64,000 bases of DNA from an uncultured Methanobrevibacter sp. GTDB taxonomy: Archaea; Methanobacteriota; Methanobacteria; Methanobacteriales; Methanobacteriaceae. Shown here one piece after another: positions 55,139-64,000 of this stretch (the first letter of the stretch is position 1; each line of letters starts with the position of its first letter). The notes beneath the pieces were generated by a model, which was not told the origin of the DNA, searched no databases, and was given only the letters and a program-made list of their open reading frames with translations. Location: contig NZ_CAKVFS010000003.1 in assembly GCF_934746965.1 (NCBI RefSeq), positions 124,001 to 188,000 of the forward strand, read 5' to 3'. Both the position numbers and the translations under genes were made by a program.

Positions 55139-55297
55139 TTAATAGATATTTAGTATAATTGATATTAAATTTATAATTATTAAAATTAAAATCACAATAT
55201 TCAATTTGAATGCTAATTCAGCTCTTTTTTTATAGTTTCTTATTAAAATCAAATTTATTAAAAGTAATATAGTAATTATAATATCTAATATTAACAT
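55139..55297 (-). CDS. small two-helix membrane protein (52 aa)
   Basis: The ATG at 55297 follows GTGGTGG, so the longer frame to 55333 is not needed. MLILDIIITILLLINLILIR and FKLNIVILILIIINLISIIL are two membrane helices joined by a basic loop (NYKKRAELA). It resembles the 52-residue gene at 48797 in size and layout. Confidence 0.45.
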   Translation of the reverse strand: MLILDIIITILLLINLILIRNYKKRAELAFKLNIVILILIIINLISIILNIY

Positions 55298-55476
55298 TAT
55301 AAAACCACCACATAATCTATTTATACATATCATATAATATAAATATTATCATGTTATTTTAAAAATTCACTTAACTTTAAACTATTTATTTTACTTAAAA
55401 ATAATTATTTACAATTTAATAATTGTTTTAATAAATAACTGTCAGTTATATATAATTTAAAGAATAATTAATTAGT

Positions 55477-56367
55477 ATGAAACATGATAAAACTTATAAC
55501 TATTACCAACATGAAGATCAACTCCTAAAATCTTTAAAGGAAAATTCGATTAAATACCTTACAAAAATCACTAATGTTGATTGTCTTGAAGAAATAAAAG
55601 AAGAACTAATAACATTAAACCCAAAAGTCCTTAGAATAGATTATGGTATTAAAAATAAAGACATGATAATTCTTTATGAATTTTTATCTACAAAGAATAA
55701 TCTTGCAAAAATACTAAGGAGAATATTTTTATATGTAGCTAGAGTAGGTTATGAATATCAATTAAAAGTAAAAATAAACTTAGTAATGACACCAGAAATA
55801 GATAAAAATACGATAATTTTAGAATATTCACCAGGACAATTTTTCAAACCAGATATAATATCTTTTAAAGATTACAATAGAGATAAACTATTAAATAACA
55901 TAACCTACAAAATTAAAAATAACATGAAACTAACTTATAATGAAATCCTTATATTAGGCATATTACCATTAATGAAAACCAAACACGAAACAGGAAAACA
56001 AGTACTTAATGTATTGGAAGTTATTCGAAATATAACTGATGTTGATGCAGATTTAAAAGATTCTGTATTGGGTATGTTAACTTTACTTGTAGATAAATTT
56101 ATTGAAGACCAAGATTTAAAAAATAGTATATTGGATGTGATAAAAATGGAAATAACGATATTTCGTGATTATATAAATTCTCACAAAGACCAATGGCTAG
56201 AAGAAGGAAAAATAGAAGGAAAAGAAGAAGGATTAGAAAAAGGAAAAAAACAAGCAAACATAGAAACTGCAAAAAGAATGCTACAAAAAAATTACCCTAT
56301 CCATGAAATAGCAAACCTAACAAAATTAAACCAACAAACAATAAAACAAATAAATAGAGGAAAATAA
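55477..56367 (+). CDS. Rpn-like protein, diverged paralogue
   Basis: Protein of 296 residues aligned by layout with that at 45620. The middle block DIISFKDYNRDKLLNNITYK matches ISLKDFNGDEIINNIEYK, the VDKFI region is shared, and the C-terminal LEEGKIEGKEEGLEKGKKQA plus IHEIANLTKLNQQTI is the Rpn-type tail. The N-terminal catalytic residues are weaker: LRIDYGIKNKDMIILYEFLS keeps Asp and Glu but not the E-x-Q/K pair. It may be inactive or a partner of the intact copy. No ribosome binding site is seen. Confidence 0.62.
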   Translation: MKHDKTYNYYQHEDQLLKSLKENSIKYLTKITNVDCLEEIKEELITLNPKVLRIDYGIKNKDMIILYEFLSTKNNLAKILRRIFLYVARVGYEYQLKVKINLVMTPEIDKNTIILEYSPGQFFKPDIISFKDYNRDKLLNNITYKIKNNMKLTYNEILILGILPLMKTKHETGKQVLNVLEVIRNITDVDADLKDSVLGMLTLLVDKFIEDQDLKNSILDVIKMEITIFRDYINSHKDQWLEEGKIEGKEEGLEKGKKQANIETAKRMLQKNYPIHEIANLTKLNQQTIKQINRGK

Positions 56368-56401
56368 AATCCTCTATTTTATATATTCTTCAAATTATCT
56401 A

Positions 56402-58963
56402 TTAATAATTCATTATACTTAATCCAGAAAATGTTTTTTCAACTTTTTGTCTAAAACCACTATTTTCTACTTTTTCTTTAATCTCATCATAAGAATATAA
56501 TTTAGCTTCAACGTTCTTATTAACTAAAAAACCTTCTTTTTTCCAGAATTCATAATCTTCTTTTGTTATATCTCCTTTCATAATTTTTAAGATAGTTTTT
56601 GGAGATTTACCTTTATCCAAAAAGTTTTGAAATATTTCACATCCAGGTTCAATATAATACTCATAATATTCTCGCATAAACTCTTTAAATTGTTTATTAC
56701 CATTTTTACCTTCTAAATACCAATTATAAACCTCTTCAATTTTAACATTAGCTTTTTTTGCTGCTTGTTTTGTTGTTTTATCATTTATAATTTCATTAAT
56801 CACAATATTCATTTGTTTTTCTAAGATTTTCTCATTAACTTGAGTTAAATTATCTTCAAGCTCTTTTTTTGTTAAGTTAGAATTTTTAAGGCCAATTGAA
56901 GATGATTTTCCTTTAATAATCTGATTAATATAACAATTTATTTTAAAATTTAAATAATCATTATAAAAATCATTGAAACGTTTATCACCATTTTTACCTA
57001 AATCATAAGCATTATCCAGTTCTGTTTTTTCAATCCCAGATATTTTTAGTGCTTTTTGTAAGTTTTTATTTTTAATTTCCTCTAAAAAGATTTCTAAATG
57101 TTTTGAAAGATAATTTGACTCATATTCTTCGTATACTTTTCCATAAATCTTATGTCCATTTGATCCTAAATTTAATATTTTATTTAATTCATGTAATGTT
57201 ATATCTGAACTTTTAGCTAGTTTATCTTTAGATTTACCGTTTTTAATTGCATCAATTACTAAATTAGCAATGATTTTCGCATTGTTTTGTTTGAAATCTA
57301 TAAATAATCCACTTTCATTCCATTTACACCATCTTTTAACTTCATTTAAATCCATATTTATTTTTTTAGAAGCTTCCATTTTTGTTTTGCCCTCACTTCT
57401 TAATCTTAAATATTTATCCATTAATACATGAGTTACATTAATGTAGAAGTTTAAAGTAAATGTGTCATCCTCTTTTTTAAGCAAACATTGTTTTTTGCCT
57501 TTAATATACCACATATCATAGTCATTTTTAGTAATATTAGCTTTCTCAAGAGCTTTATTGAAACTCATTGTTTTTAAATATTTCAAAAGATTATTTACAC
57601 GATTTTCATAATATTCTCTTTTATATTCATTTTCAAAATTATTATCTTTAAGTAATTCTTTGAAATCAGTTATTTCAGCTAATTTAAGTGATTCTTCTTT
57701 TGATTTACCTTCTTTTAGATTATTTAAAAAAATATCCATTTTAATTTTCTGGAGGTTCTTTTTAAAGATACTTGACTCCATATTAAATGAATTTAACCAG
57801 AATTGAATAATTTCATCATTTATCTGTAATTTAGTTTTAATCTCATCACTAAGATATTGTTTTCTTTTTAAAGTTAAATACTGATCCATTAAAAGTTTAT
57901 TATATATTATGAATTCCTGATTATGCTCTCCTTTTATGAATTCTTCTTTATTTTTTCTATACCAGTTATTTGCTTGACTTTTATTCACTTGTGTTTTTTC
58001 AAAAATTTCATCAATTGGCATTTTCATACTGATTTGATCCAGGAAATCCTTGAAGATTTGATTTTCAACAATTTTATAAAACTCCACAAATGGTTTGATA
58101 CTTTTTTGACCACATTTATAATAACTAGTTTGTTTAATTTGTTTTGATGTGTATTTGCCTTCTAAAAATTCAATTAATGTTTTTTCCATATCATAACAGT
58201 TATAAGTAAATTTAATTAGCTTTTCATATTCAGTTTGGTTTAGTTTATAGTATCTGTTTGTTTTTTTAATGAGGTTTTTAGTTGATAGTTCAATTAACAA
58301 TTGATTAGTATACATACTGGAATGAATTTGATTAACATCTTCTTTAGTAAAATGATTTATGTTTAAATTGTTTTTTAAATTGATAATTTCATTTTGATAT
58401 TCAAGTTCATTATTGCAACTTCTGCAAAAATTAGAATTTTTGGAATCATTTATTTTACCACAGATAATACAGTGCTTGAAATTTCTATTATTTGAGGGTT
58501 CAGGTGTAATTTTAGTTGTTTTCGAGTTTAAATTATAAATTGGTGTGTATTTGGGTTTTCCGGGATAATAATAATTTTCATTACACAATTCAAAGTATTT
58601 CCATGCAATGTCAAAAAGACTTCTATGTAGTTGAAAGGGTATTTTATTGTCCTGTTTTAGAAAATCTTCAATAGACTTATGAGTAATTGCATTTCTCATT
58701 TGATATGCTTCAAGTAACATACATTTAAATTTAAAGTCAATAATTTTTAATTGATATAATTTATCAACTCTTTTAGAAAATCCAACATAAGGATTATCAA
58801 TTCCATTATTATTTCTTTGAAGTATATCATTCACTACTTTTTCTAGAAAAGGAGTGACATATGACTCAGTTGTTTTTGGATTTTTCATAATCTCTTTTTC
58901 AAACTCACTAAGTAAAATATACATATCTTTATCAAAATCTTTTAAAAATTCAAAATTTTTCAT
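56402..58963 (-). CDS. HEPN-like / zinc-ribbon / multi-HTH protein (853 aa)
   Basis: The ATG at 58963 follows AGGTGG; a GTG at 58972 is less likely. The N-terminal helical domain (about 1-125) carries RNAITH at residues 90-95, the R-x4-H motif of HEPN ribonucleases (DUF4145-like). A zinc ribbon follows (CIICGKINDSKNSNFCRSC, about 165-185). The remaining 600 or so residues are roughly seven diverged repeats of about 70 residues, each a helix-turn-helix with the pattern 'GKS...A.k...I...e...W...GK.G...F..FY..Y' (for example GKTKMEASKKINMDLNEVKR, KTTKQAAKKANVKIEEVYNW). The repeats may read DNA or RNA while the HEPN domain cuts RNA. No named family recognised; defence role inferred. Confidence 0.7.
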   Translation of the reverse strand: MKNFEFLKDFDKDMYILLSEFEKEIMKNPKTTESYVTPFLEKVVNDILQRNNNGIDNPYVGFSKRVDKLYQLKIIDFKFKCMLLEAYQMRNAITHKSIEDFLKQDNKIPFQLHRSLFDIAWKYFELCNENYYYPGKPKYTPIYNLNSKTTKITPEPSNNRNFKHCIICGKINDSKNSNFCRSCNNELEYQNEIINLKNNLNINHFTKEDVNQIHSSMYTNQLLIELSTKNLIKKTNRYYKLNQTEYEKLIKFTYNCYDMEKTLIEFLEGKYTSKQIKQTSYYKCGQKSIKPFVEFYKIVENQIFKDFLDQISMKMPIDEIFEKTQVNKSQANNWYRKNKEEFIKGEHNQEFIIYNKLLMDQYLTLKRKQYLSDEIKTKLQINDEIIQFWLNSFNMESSIFKKNLQKIKMDIFLNNLKEGKSKEESLKLAEITDFKELLKDNNFENEYKREYYENRVNNLLKYLKTMSFNKALEKANITKNDYDMWYIKGKKQCLLKKEDDTFTLNFYINVTHVLMDKYLRLRSEGKTKMEASKKINMDLNEVKRWCKWNESGLFIDFKQNNAKIIANLVIDAIKNGKSKDKLAKSSDITLHELNKILNLGSNGHKIYGKVYEEYESNYLSKHLEIFLEEIKNKNLQKALKISGIEKTELDNAYDLGKNGDKRFNDFYNDYLNFKINCYINQIIKGKSSSIGLKNSNLTKKELEDNLTQVNEKILEKQMNIVINEIINDKTTKQAAKKANVKIEEVYNWYLEGKNGNKQFKEFMREYYEYYIEPGCEIFQNFLDKGKSPKTILKIMKGDITKEDYEFWKKEGFLVNKNVEAKLYSYDEIKEKVENSGFRQKVEKTFSGLSIMNY

Positions 58964-59002
58964 AATTTCCACCTAGTCAATATATTTTTTAAACAAAATA
59001 TA

Positions 59003-59044
59003 CACAACTAAGTATTATTATGTTGGGGTTGATATATAAATGTT
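59003..59044 (-). promoter_or_regulatory. upstream element shared by two genes, copy 1
   Basis: 42 bp beginning CACAACTAAG (plus strand), 40 bp upstream of the HEPN-HTH start. 36 of 42 bases match 59709-59750. It contains GATATATAAA, which can serve as a TATA box for the minus-strand gene. Shared promoter or operator. Confidence 0.55.
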
Positions 59045-59247
59045 GTCATGATGTATATAAAAAGTTAGATAAATTTTATAGAAATATTTTAATACATGTT
59101 TTTAAAGCAATATTAAGATTACTAACAGTTGTGTAAAAAGAAACATAGCTATAAATTTTAATATTACTTTTGTCATTTTCTATTTTTAAATGATTATTGT
59201 ACTTTTTTTAATTGTATCTATTTCTATGATAAAAAAATGGTTAGGGA

Positions 59248-59652
59248 TTAGCCATAACCATAAGTTACAACATAACCATGATCATCACAAATTCTATAAT
59301 AACCATCATCATAATTAATTCTATGATATCCATCTCCCGCATCACTACGGGAAACTTCATGCTGACTTGGATCCCACCCACTATCTAAAACATCAGATTC
59401 ATGAGCAGTTAAGTGTTCTTCACCACCATAAATTCTTGTAGGTCTTTCATAATCATCCTCTACAGATTCAGATGATGAATCAGAAGAATATGATATATTA
59501 TCAACAGATTCTGTAGTATTATTAATATTATTTATTGTCATGTTATCAGATGTTTCTGGAGTGTTTCCAAATAAAAACAATCCTCCACAAATTACAACAG
59601 TAAAACAAATAATAACTAATACAATGATTACAGTATTTTTATCAAAATTCAT
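59248..59652 (-). CDS. membrane-anchored extracytoplasmic protein (134 aa)
   Basis: The ATG at 59652 is preferred to the TTG at 59670. Signal anchor (TVIIVLVIICFTVVICGGLF), Asn/Ser/Thr-rich linker, then a Asp/Tyr/Gly-rich C-terminal domain (SRSDAGDGYHRINYDDGYYR). It is a paralogue of the gene at 54598. It lies between the HEPN-HTH and CARF-HEPN genes and shares its upstream element with the former. Confidence 0.58.
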   Translation of the reverse strand: MNFDKNTVIIVLVIICFTVVICGGLFLFGNTPETSDNMTINNINNTTESVDNISYSSDSSSESVEDDYERPTRIYGGEEHLTAHESDVLDSGWDPSQHEVSRSDAGDGYHRINYDDGYYRICDDHGYVVTYGYG

Positions 59653-59708
59653 ATTATCATTCTTATTCAAGTTAAATTATTAGTCCTATATTTTCCAAAT
59701 AAGATGTG

Positions 59709-59750
59709 CACAACTAAGTATTAATATGTTAAAATTGATATATGAATGTT
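59709..59750 (-). promoter_or_regulatory. upstream element shared by two genes, copy 2
   Basis: Second copy of the 42-bp element, 57 bp upstream of the secreted-protein ATG. The four-base block GGGG of copy 1 is AAAA here, while the CACAACTAAG end and the TTGATATAT core are kept. Confidence 0.55.
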
Positions 59751-59794
59751 ACTATTATACATACAAAGAAAGTTTTTCCTTTAATCTAAAGAAC

Positions 59795-61051
59795 CTATGA
59801 AAGAATAGGAAACATAGTCTCTTCAATAAATTTCCCCATATCTTCATGTAGTAAATTAGCAGCTTCTAAAACAATACCTCTAAATTCATCATACTCTTTT
59901 TTAGAACAAGACTCAAAACCATGAGCTAAAATAGAATTATTCCTAAATTTAAGAACATTCCTAATTTGTTCTCGATTATTCAAATAAAACTCACCTAAAC
60001 TATCATTTAATTTAGCAAGTAACTCATAATCAGCAGTTAAACCAAATTTAATATCCTTTGAACTATCCAGATTACCTAAATAATCCTCATCAACATTATT
60101 TTCACGTAAAATATCAATATCAATACAAGAACTATTAATACCATAAACCTTAGAAAGTCTGATTTGAGCAATTAACTCCAATGAACGATACAACCTAGCA
60201 ACAGCATCATCAAACTTATTCTCATTTCTCCTACGCCTAGCATTATTCAAAATAGACGCCAACATATAATACTTCTTCAACTCATGCTCAACAGGACCTT
60301 TACTTGAATTTTGATTAAAAGTATTCATAATATTTAAAGCCTTAATATTTAATTGAAACTGCTTAGCTAACTCAGGCCAAACCTTCTGAAACTCACCAAC
60401 ATCAAAAGTCTCAAAAGCTTTCTCATGATTAACACTATCAAAATAATAATAAGTATCAAACAACTTAGAATAAACATCCTTATCCCTATTAGTATCAACA
60501 AGCACATCAACAAGCAACTTTCCAGACTCAAAACGATTACTATTAAACAAATCCTTAAGAGTACTTATTAACAACTCATCATAAACCTGATAAAGATTCT
60601 GTGACTTACACTCCTCAGTACCCTTAACAACAACACCACCACTTCTCTCACCCACAACAACAAACAACTCCTTCCTAAAAATCATAGAAGCAAAAGCAGC
60701 AGACATAGTCATAGTCTTAGTACCAGAAGTATAATCAATCAATATCCTATACTCATCCTCCAACTCAGCAATTTTAAACTTAAACTCATTAAAATAATTC
60801 TTAAAACTATCAATATTCTCATTTTCTACAAACTCATAATCATAACACTCATCAAAATCCTCCTCAAACTCATCATAGAAAACCTCCTTAAGAGCATCAA
60901 CAGTAGATTTAGAATCCCTAGAACCAAAAAAACAAATAAAATCAGGATCCTTAGAATCAATAGAACACATCAAACCATGAGCCAAACTATACTTCTTACT
61001 ATCAGTTCCAGTTCCCACAGTCATAAATAAAGCACGTTTCTTCCTTGCCAT
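59795..61051 (-). CDS. CARF-HEPN ribonuclease, Cas02710/TIGR02710 family
   Basis: Protein of 418 residues. The N-terminal CARF (Rossmann-like) sensor shows ALFMTVGTGTD and RILIDYTSGTKTMTMSAAFA followed by LFVVVGERSGG, as in TIGR02710 proteins. The C-terminal helical domain has the HEPN motif RNNSILAHGF (R370, H377; R-x6-H) expected of an RNase. These proteins bind cyclic oligoadenylate made by type III CRISPR Cas10 and then cleave RNA. No Cas10 is present in the window, so the activator must come from elsewhere or the gene acts in another system. GTTGATAAC precedes the ATG. Confidence 0.82.
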   Translation of the reverse strand: MARKKRALFMTVGTGTDSKKYSLAHGLMCSIDSKDPDFICFFGSRDSKSTVDALKEVFYDEFEEDFDECYDYEFVENENIDSFKNYFNEFKFKIAELEDEYRILIDYTSGTKTMTMSAAFASMIFRKELFVVVGERSGGVVVKGTEECKSQNLYQVYDELLISTLKDLFNSNRFESGKLLVDVLVDTNRDKDVYSKLFDTYYYFDSVNHEKAFETFDVGEFQKVWPELAKQFQLNIKALNIMNTFNQNSSKGPVEHELKKYYMLASILNNARRRRNENKFDDAVARLYRSLELIAQIRLSKVYGINSSCIDIDILRENNVDEDYLGNLDSSKDIKFGLTADYELLAKLNDSLGEFYLNNREQIRNVLKFRNNSILAHGFESCSKKEYDEFRGIVLEAANLLHEDMGKFIEETMFPILS

Positions 61052-61104
61052 GTTATCAACTTAATTATTTTTAATAGATTTAAATTATCTAATTATTAAA
61101 ATAT

Positions 61105-61255
61105 TTAGAATTTATTGATAGTTTTTAATTTTTTTATTATTAAATTTAATAATTCCGTTATATTCTTTTTATCTTCATCTAATTCATAATCGATATTAAT
61201 ATATATTTCAATAAATTTTAAATTTTTTTTCTGAAAACATTAATAATAATGCCAT
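61105..61255 (-). pseudogene. short frameshifted ORF between CARF-HEPN and res
   Basis: From ATG 61255 the frame gives MALLLMFSEKK and then, after one base is removed in a run of eight A, continues NLKFIEIYINIDYELDEDKK and NITELLNLIIKKLKTINKF to a stop at 61105. It reads as a 49-residue helical peptide, perhaps a C-terminal remnant. Weakly supported. Confidence 0.3.
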
Positions 61256-61331
61256 TTAATTACTTGAAAATAGTTATATTCTAATCAAACATAGCCAATC
61301 CTATGATTAGTATAAAAAGTATTAAATAAAA

Positions 61332-64000
61332 TTATAAAATACTTGATTTTAAATCTTCGTAACTATTAGTAACTTCTAATTCAACATCATTACCTAAAGC
61401 TTTAAAGTGTTTTTTACCACATTTAATTTTAGCTTGCTCAGATGGTCTTAATTGAGTAATATCTTTTGTACCTTTTGTTTCAACTACAAAATACATTTTA
61501 CGTTCTCCATCTTTGTTAAATAAGATAGCCCAATCAGGATTATATCCTCCAATTGGAGTAGTTATTTTAAACCATCCAGGTAATTTAGTGTATAATTCAA
61601 CTTCATCATCATTTTCTAATCTTTCTGCAAAGTTCTTTTCAATTTCACTATCATATATAATGTGATCATAGACAGAACGATGACTTTTTATAATATTTTT
61701 ATTAAGATATCCCCATAACTCTTCATTTTCAAATAATTGTTGACTGTAATAATCATCTAATTCTGAATATTTTACTCCATCAACAATTAAACTACTCATT
61801 ACACGTTTAATAATCTTTGAAGATTCATTCATGTATTCTGTAGGATTTTTCTTAAATTGGTCTAATGTTTCACTTTCAACTAAAATCTTAATAATTGTTT
61901 TTCTAGTTAAACTTGTAGTATTTTGTAAGAATTTTAATATATTAGGCAGGGCTATTTCATCTTCATCTGAATAAACTGTTTTTACAGTTCCTTCTTTATA
62001 ATTTACACCTGATGCATCAATTGTTAATCCGCTTTTTGTATAAATTAATTTAGGTGGTTTAATATTTAATTCATCTTTTAAAGCATTACAACACTTTTCT
62101 ATTAATTCATCTGTGTCAAATTCAACGGAATAAGTTGTTTTATGTTTAATTTTATCCCAAAATTCTTTAAAATCATCACTTAAGAAAACTTGTTTATTAA
62201 TTTTAACTTTTTGTTTTTTACTTGCATTTTTAATTTCATAATGTTTTGTTTGTCTTTTAGCTACTGAAACTATATCTTCTTTAATAGATTCATACTTTTC
62301 AGGCACTTCTACAGTATTATTGGTTATAGCTTGCTTTAAAGTATCTTGAACTTTACCTTTTCCATTAATATACTTCATTTTTTTAAAATGATTAAATAGT
62401 TCTAATGATTTTTGAGAACCAATTGCCTCTTTTTTACCATTTTTATTTTCCATAATAATATGTGCAAAACTTGTTTTTTTAATAGTTCCAAATTTAATTC
62501 CAGTATCATTTTCCATTTCACTTTGTAATTTTTTAGCAAAATCACTATAACTTTCATTAGCCATTACAGTTAAAATATTAATATTATTATCTTTAATACG
62601 CTCTCCATCTTGATTAACACATAAACGTAGCCCTCTACCAATTTCTTGACGTTTTTTCATTGTAGAAGATGTTTCATTTAAAGTACAAATTTGAAAAACA
62701 TTAGGATTATCCCAACCTTCTTTAAGTGCAGAATGTGAAAATATAAATTTTAAATTAGAATCAAAACTTAAAAGTTTTTCTTTATCTCTCATGATTAAAT
62801 TAAATGTAGATTCATCATCTTTATTTGCTCTAAGTTTACCTTTTTTAGTTTCCCTTGAGTCTTTAACTTTACCTTTTTTATCTACAGAAAAATAACCATT
62901 ATGAACCTCTTCAACAGGAACATGCTCAATTTTTTCTATTAACGTATTATATTTAGGTTTTCTAATGACTTTTTCATATTCTTCTTCAAATATTTTAGCA
63001 TATGGACCTTTAATAGGATTTCCATCTTCATCATATTGTCTATAATTAGCTACTTTGTCAATGAAAAATAAACTTAAAACCTTAATTCCTTTTTCATTTA
63101 AAGATAACTCTTTATCAAAATGCTCTTCAATTGTTTTTCTAATTTGAGCTCTTTTAATTACTAAATCATCCATATCTCCAAATATTTTTCCAATTCTTAA
63201 AATTTCATCCTTTTGAGTAAACGAAACATATTCATTACCTTCCTCACAATATATTTCATCTACAATATAATTTTCATAAACATCCCGCCTACCAGAAATA
63301 TCAAATAAGTCATCACCTTGTTTTACAGTTACTGTTTTTCTTTTAATTGAACCATTCATTAATTTATCTATTTCAATTTTAGCAGTTATAGGAGATTTTT
63401 TATTATTAGTTTCAATTAATTTCATATAGGATTTATTATGAAAATCTTGAGATTCAAATCCTGCAACTTCAATTTGTTTAACTAAATTCATTTCATAAGC
63501 ATCAACAGCATCTAATTTATAAATTAAATTTTGAATTTCCTTATGAGTTGCTGAATATCTTAAGGTACATAATGGATTTAGAGATTTAACTGCTTTTTCA
63601 CCTTTACCACCCATAACAGATTGAGGTTCATCAATAATAACAATAGGATTAGTTTCTTGAATTAATTCAATAGGTTTATATCCACTTAACCTATCATTTT
63701 CCCTATGGATAATATTAGCTTTTGTTTCTTTACTTGGATCTGTAAAACTTTTATTAAATGCATCAATATTAATAATCATTATTTCAATATTGGAATCAGT
63801 AGCAAAATTTCTAATTTGTTCTAATTTAGAAGAATCATAAACAAAAGAATTATAAATTACATTATCATACAAACCTTTAAAATGATCTTTAGTAATTTCA
63901 ATTGTTTTATAAACTCCCTCTTTAATAGCAACTGAAGGAACAACAATAATAAACTTAGTAAAACCATATATTTTATTTAATTCAAAAATAGTTTTTAAAT
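61332..64000 (-). CDS. type III restriction endonuclease subunit (Res), 5' end outside window
   Basis: The minus-strand frame is open to the right edge, so the start and Walker A lie beyond 64000; the first codons seen (LKTIFELNKIYGFTKFIIVV) already match the family. Other landmarks are the Walker B IVIIDEPQSVMGG, helicase motifs FIFSHSALKEGWDNPNVFQI and KRQEIGRGLRLCV, and the C-terminal PD-(D/E)XK nuclease GGYNPDWAILFNKDGERKMY and FVVETKGTKD. With its methyltransferase (Mod), which should lie to the right, it cuts foreign DNA with unmethylated sites. It probably forms a defence island with the CARF-HEPN and HEPN-HTH genes. Confidence 0.9.
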   Translation of the reverse strand, partial: LKTIFELNKIYGFTKFIIVVPSVAIKEGVYKTIEITKDHFKGLYDNVIYNSFVYDSSKLEQIRNFATDSNIEIMIINIDAFNKSFTDPSKETKANIIHRENDRLSGYKPIELIQETNPIVIIDEPQSVMGGKGEKAVKSLNPLCTLRYSATHKEIQNLIYKLDAVDAYEMNLVKQIEVAGFESQDFHNKSYMKLIETNNKKSPITAKIEIDKLMNGSIKRKTVTVKQGDDLFDISGRRDVYENYIVDEIYCEEGNEYVSFTQKDEILRIGKIFGDMDDLVIKRAQIRKTIEEHFDKELSLNEKGIKVLSLFFIDKVANYRQYDEDGNPIKGPYAKIFEEEYEKVIRKPKYNTLIEKIEHVPVEEVHNGYFSVDKKGKVKDSRETKKGKLRANKDDESTFNLIMRDKEKLLSFDSNLKFIFSHSALKEGWDNPNVFQICTLNETSSTMKKRQEIGRGLRLCVNQDGERIKDNNINILTVMANESYSDFAKKLQSEMENDTGIKFGTIKKTSFAHIIMENKNGKKEAIGSQKSLELFNHFKKMKYINGKGKVQDTLKQAITNNTVEVPEKYESIKEDIVSVAKRQTKHYEIKNASKKQKVKINKQVFLSDDFKEFWDKIKHKTTYSVEFDTDELIEKCCNALKDELNIKPPKLIYTKSGLTIDASGVNYKEGTVKTVYSDEDEIALPNILKFLQNTTSLTRKTIIKILVESETLDQFKKNPTEYMNESSKIIKRVMSSLIVDGVKYSELDDYYSQQLFENEELWGYLNKNIIKSHRSVYDHIIYDSEIEKNFAERLENDDEVELYTKLPGWFKITTPIGGYNPDWAILFNKDGERKMYFVVETKGTKDITQLRPSEQAKIKCGKKHFKALGNDVELEVTNSYEDLKSSIL

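Noticed and set aside
1..64000. tRNA or rRNA genes
   Set aside because: No GC-rich cloverleaf-like segment or conserved rRNA sequence was noticed on either strand; a dedicated tRNA scan was not possible here.

Overview
The window looks like a chromosomal segment of an AT-rich methanogenic archaeon of the genus Methanobrevibacter, probably M. smithii or a close gut relative. The main reasons are an F420-dependent NADPH reductase (npdG), giant adhesin-like proteins built from beta-helix and Ig-like repeats, archaeal-type short operons with GGTGAT or GGAGG ribosome binding sites, many small zinc-ribbon and membrane proteins, and T-tract terminators. No rRNA or tRNA gene was recognised.

Layout. 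1-10.7 kb: two giant secreted adhesin-like genes. 10.7-17.1 kb: metabolic genes (DUF2284, npdG, a frameshifted TIGR04076 gene, a chloramphenicol-acetyltransferase-like gene, an NADH-oxidase-like flavoprotein, an Mrp/NBP35 ATPase, and an O-acetyltransferase plus PatB-type C-S lyase pair). 17.1-20.9 kb: remnants (acyltransferase, an msrAB gene that has lost every catalytic residue), small proteins and three tandem SseB-domain genes. 20.9-27.8 kb: a double hairpin, secreted proteins, panE-like, mntP, a frameshifted methyltransferase, and an XRE-cupin regulator with an acyl-CoA synthetase.

27.9-30.9 kb is the most unusual part. A cas2-cas1 adaptation pair is followed by a leader-like stretch and four copies of a 37-bp repeat. 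The repeats are separated by 324, 210 and 649 bp instead of ordinary spacers. The inserts are gene fragments: virus-like overlapping ORFs, an in-frame piece of host-type SRP54, and the 3' end of an HsdR-like gene. A further gene fragment begins right after the last, mutated repeat. No CRISPR effector gene is present in the window.

31-39.7 kb: an Ig-repeat surface protein, small secreted proteins, a tyrosine recombinase beside nearly 1 kb of very AT-rich DNA, and a graveyard of pseudogenes (exonuclease VII subunits, a TFB zinc ribbon). 39.8-42.5 kb: an ARPP-1 / HIRAN / nicotinamide phosphoribosyltransferase operon. 42.9-45.4 kb: three TPR genes.

45.6-64 kb is an accessory or defence-like region. 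It holds two Rpn-type nuclease-like proteins, a zinc-ribbon HExxH protein, a SAP-domain protein, several zinc-ribbon membrane proteins (some broken by frameshifts), a zinc-ribbon UvrD-type helicase, a HEPN / zinc-ribbon / multi-HTH protein of about 850 residues, a CARF-HEPN ribonuclease of the Cas02710 type, and the type III restriction (Res) gene, which runs off the right edge. The HEPN-HTH gene and a nearby secreted-protein gene share a 42-bp upstream element.
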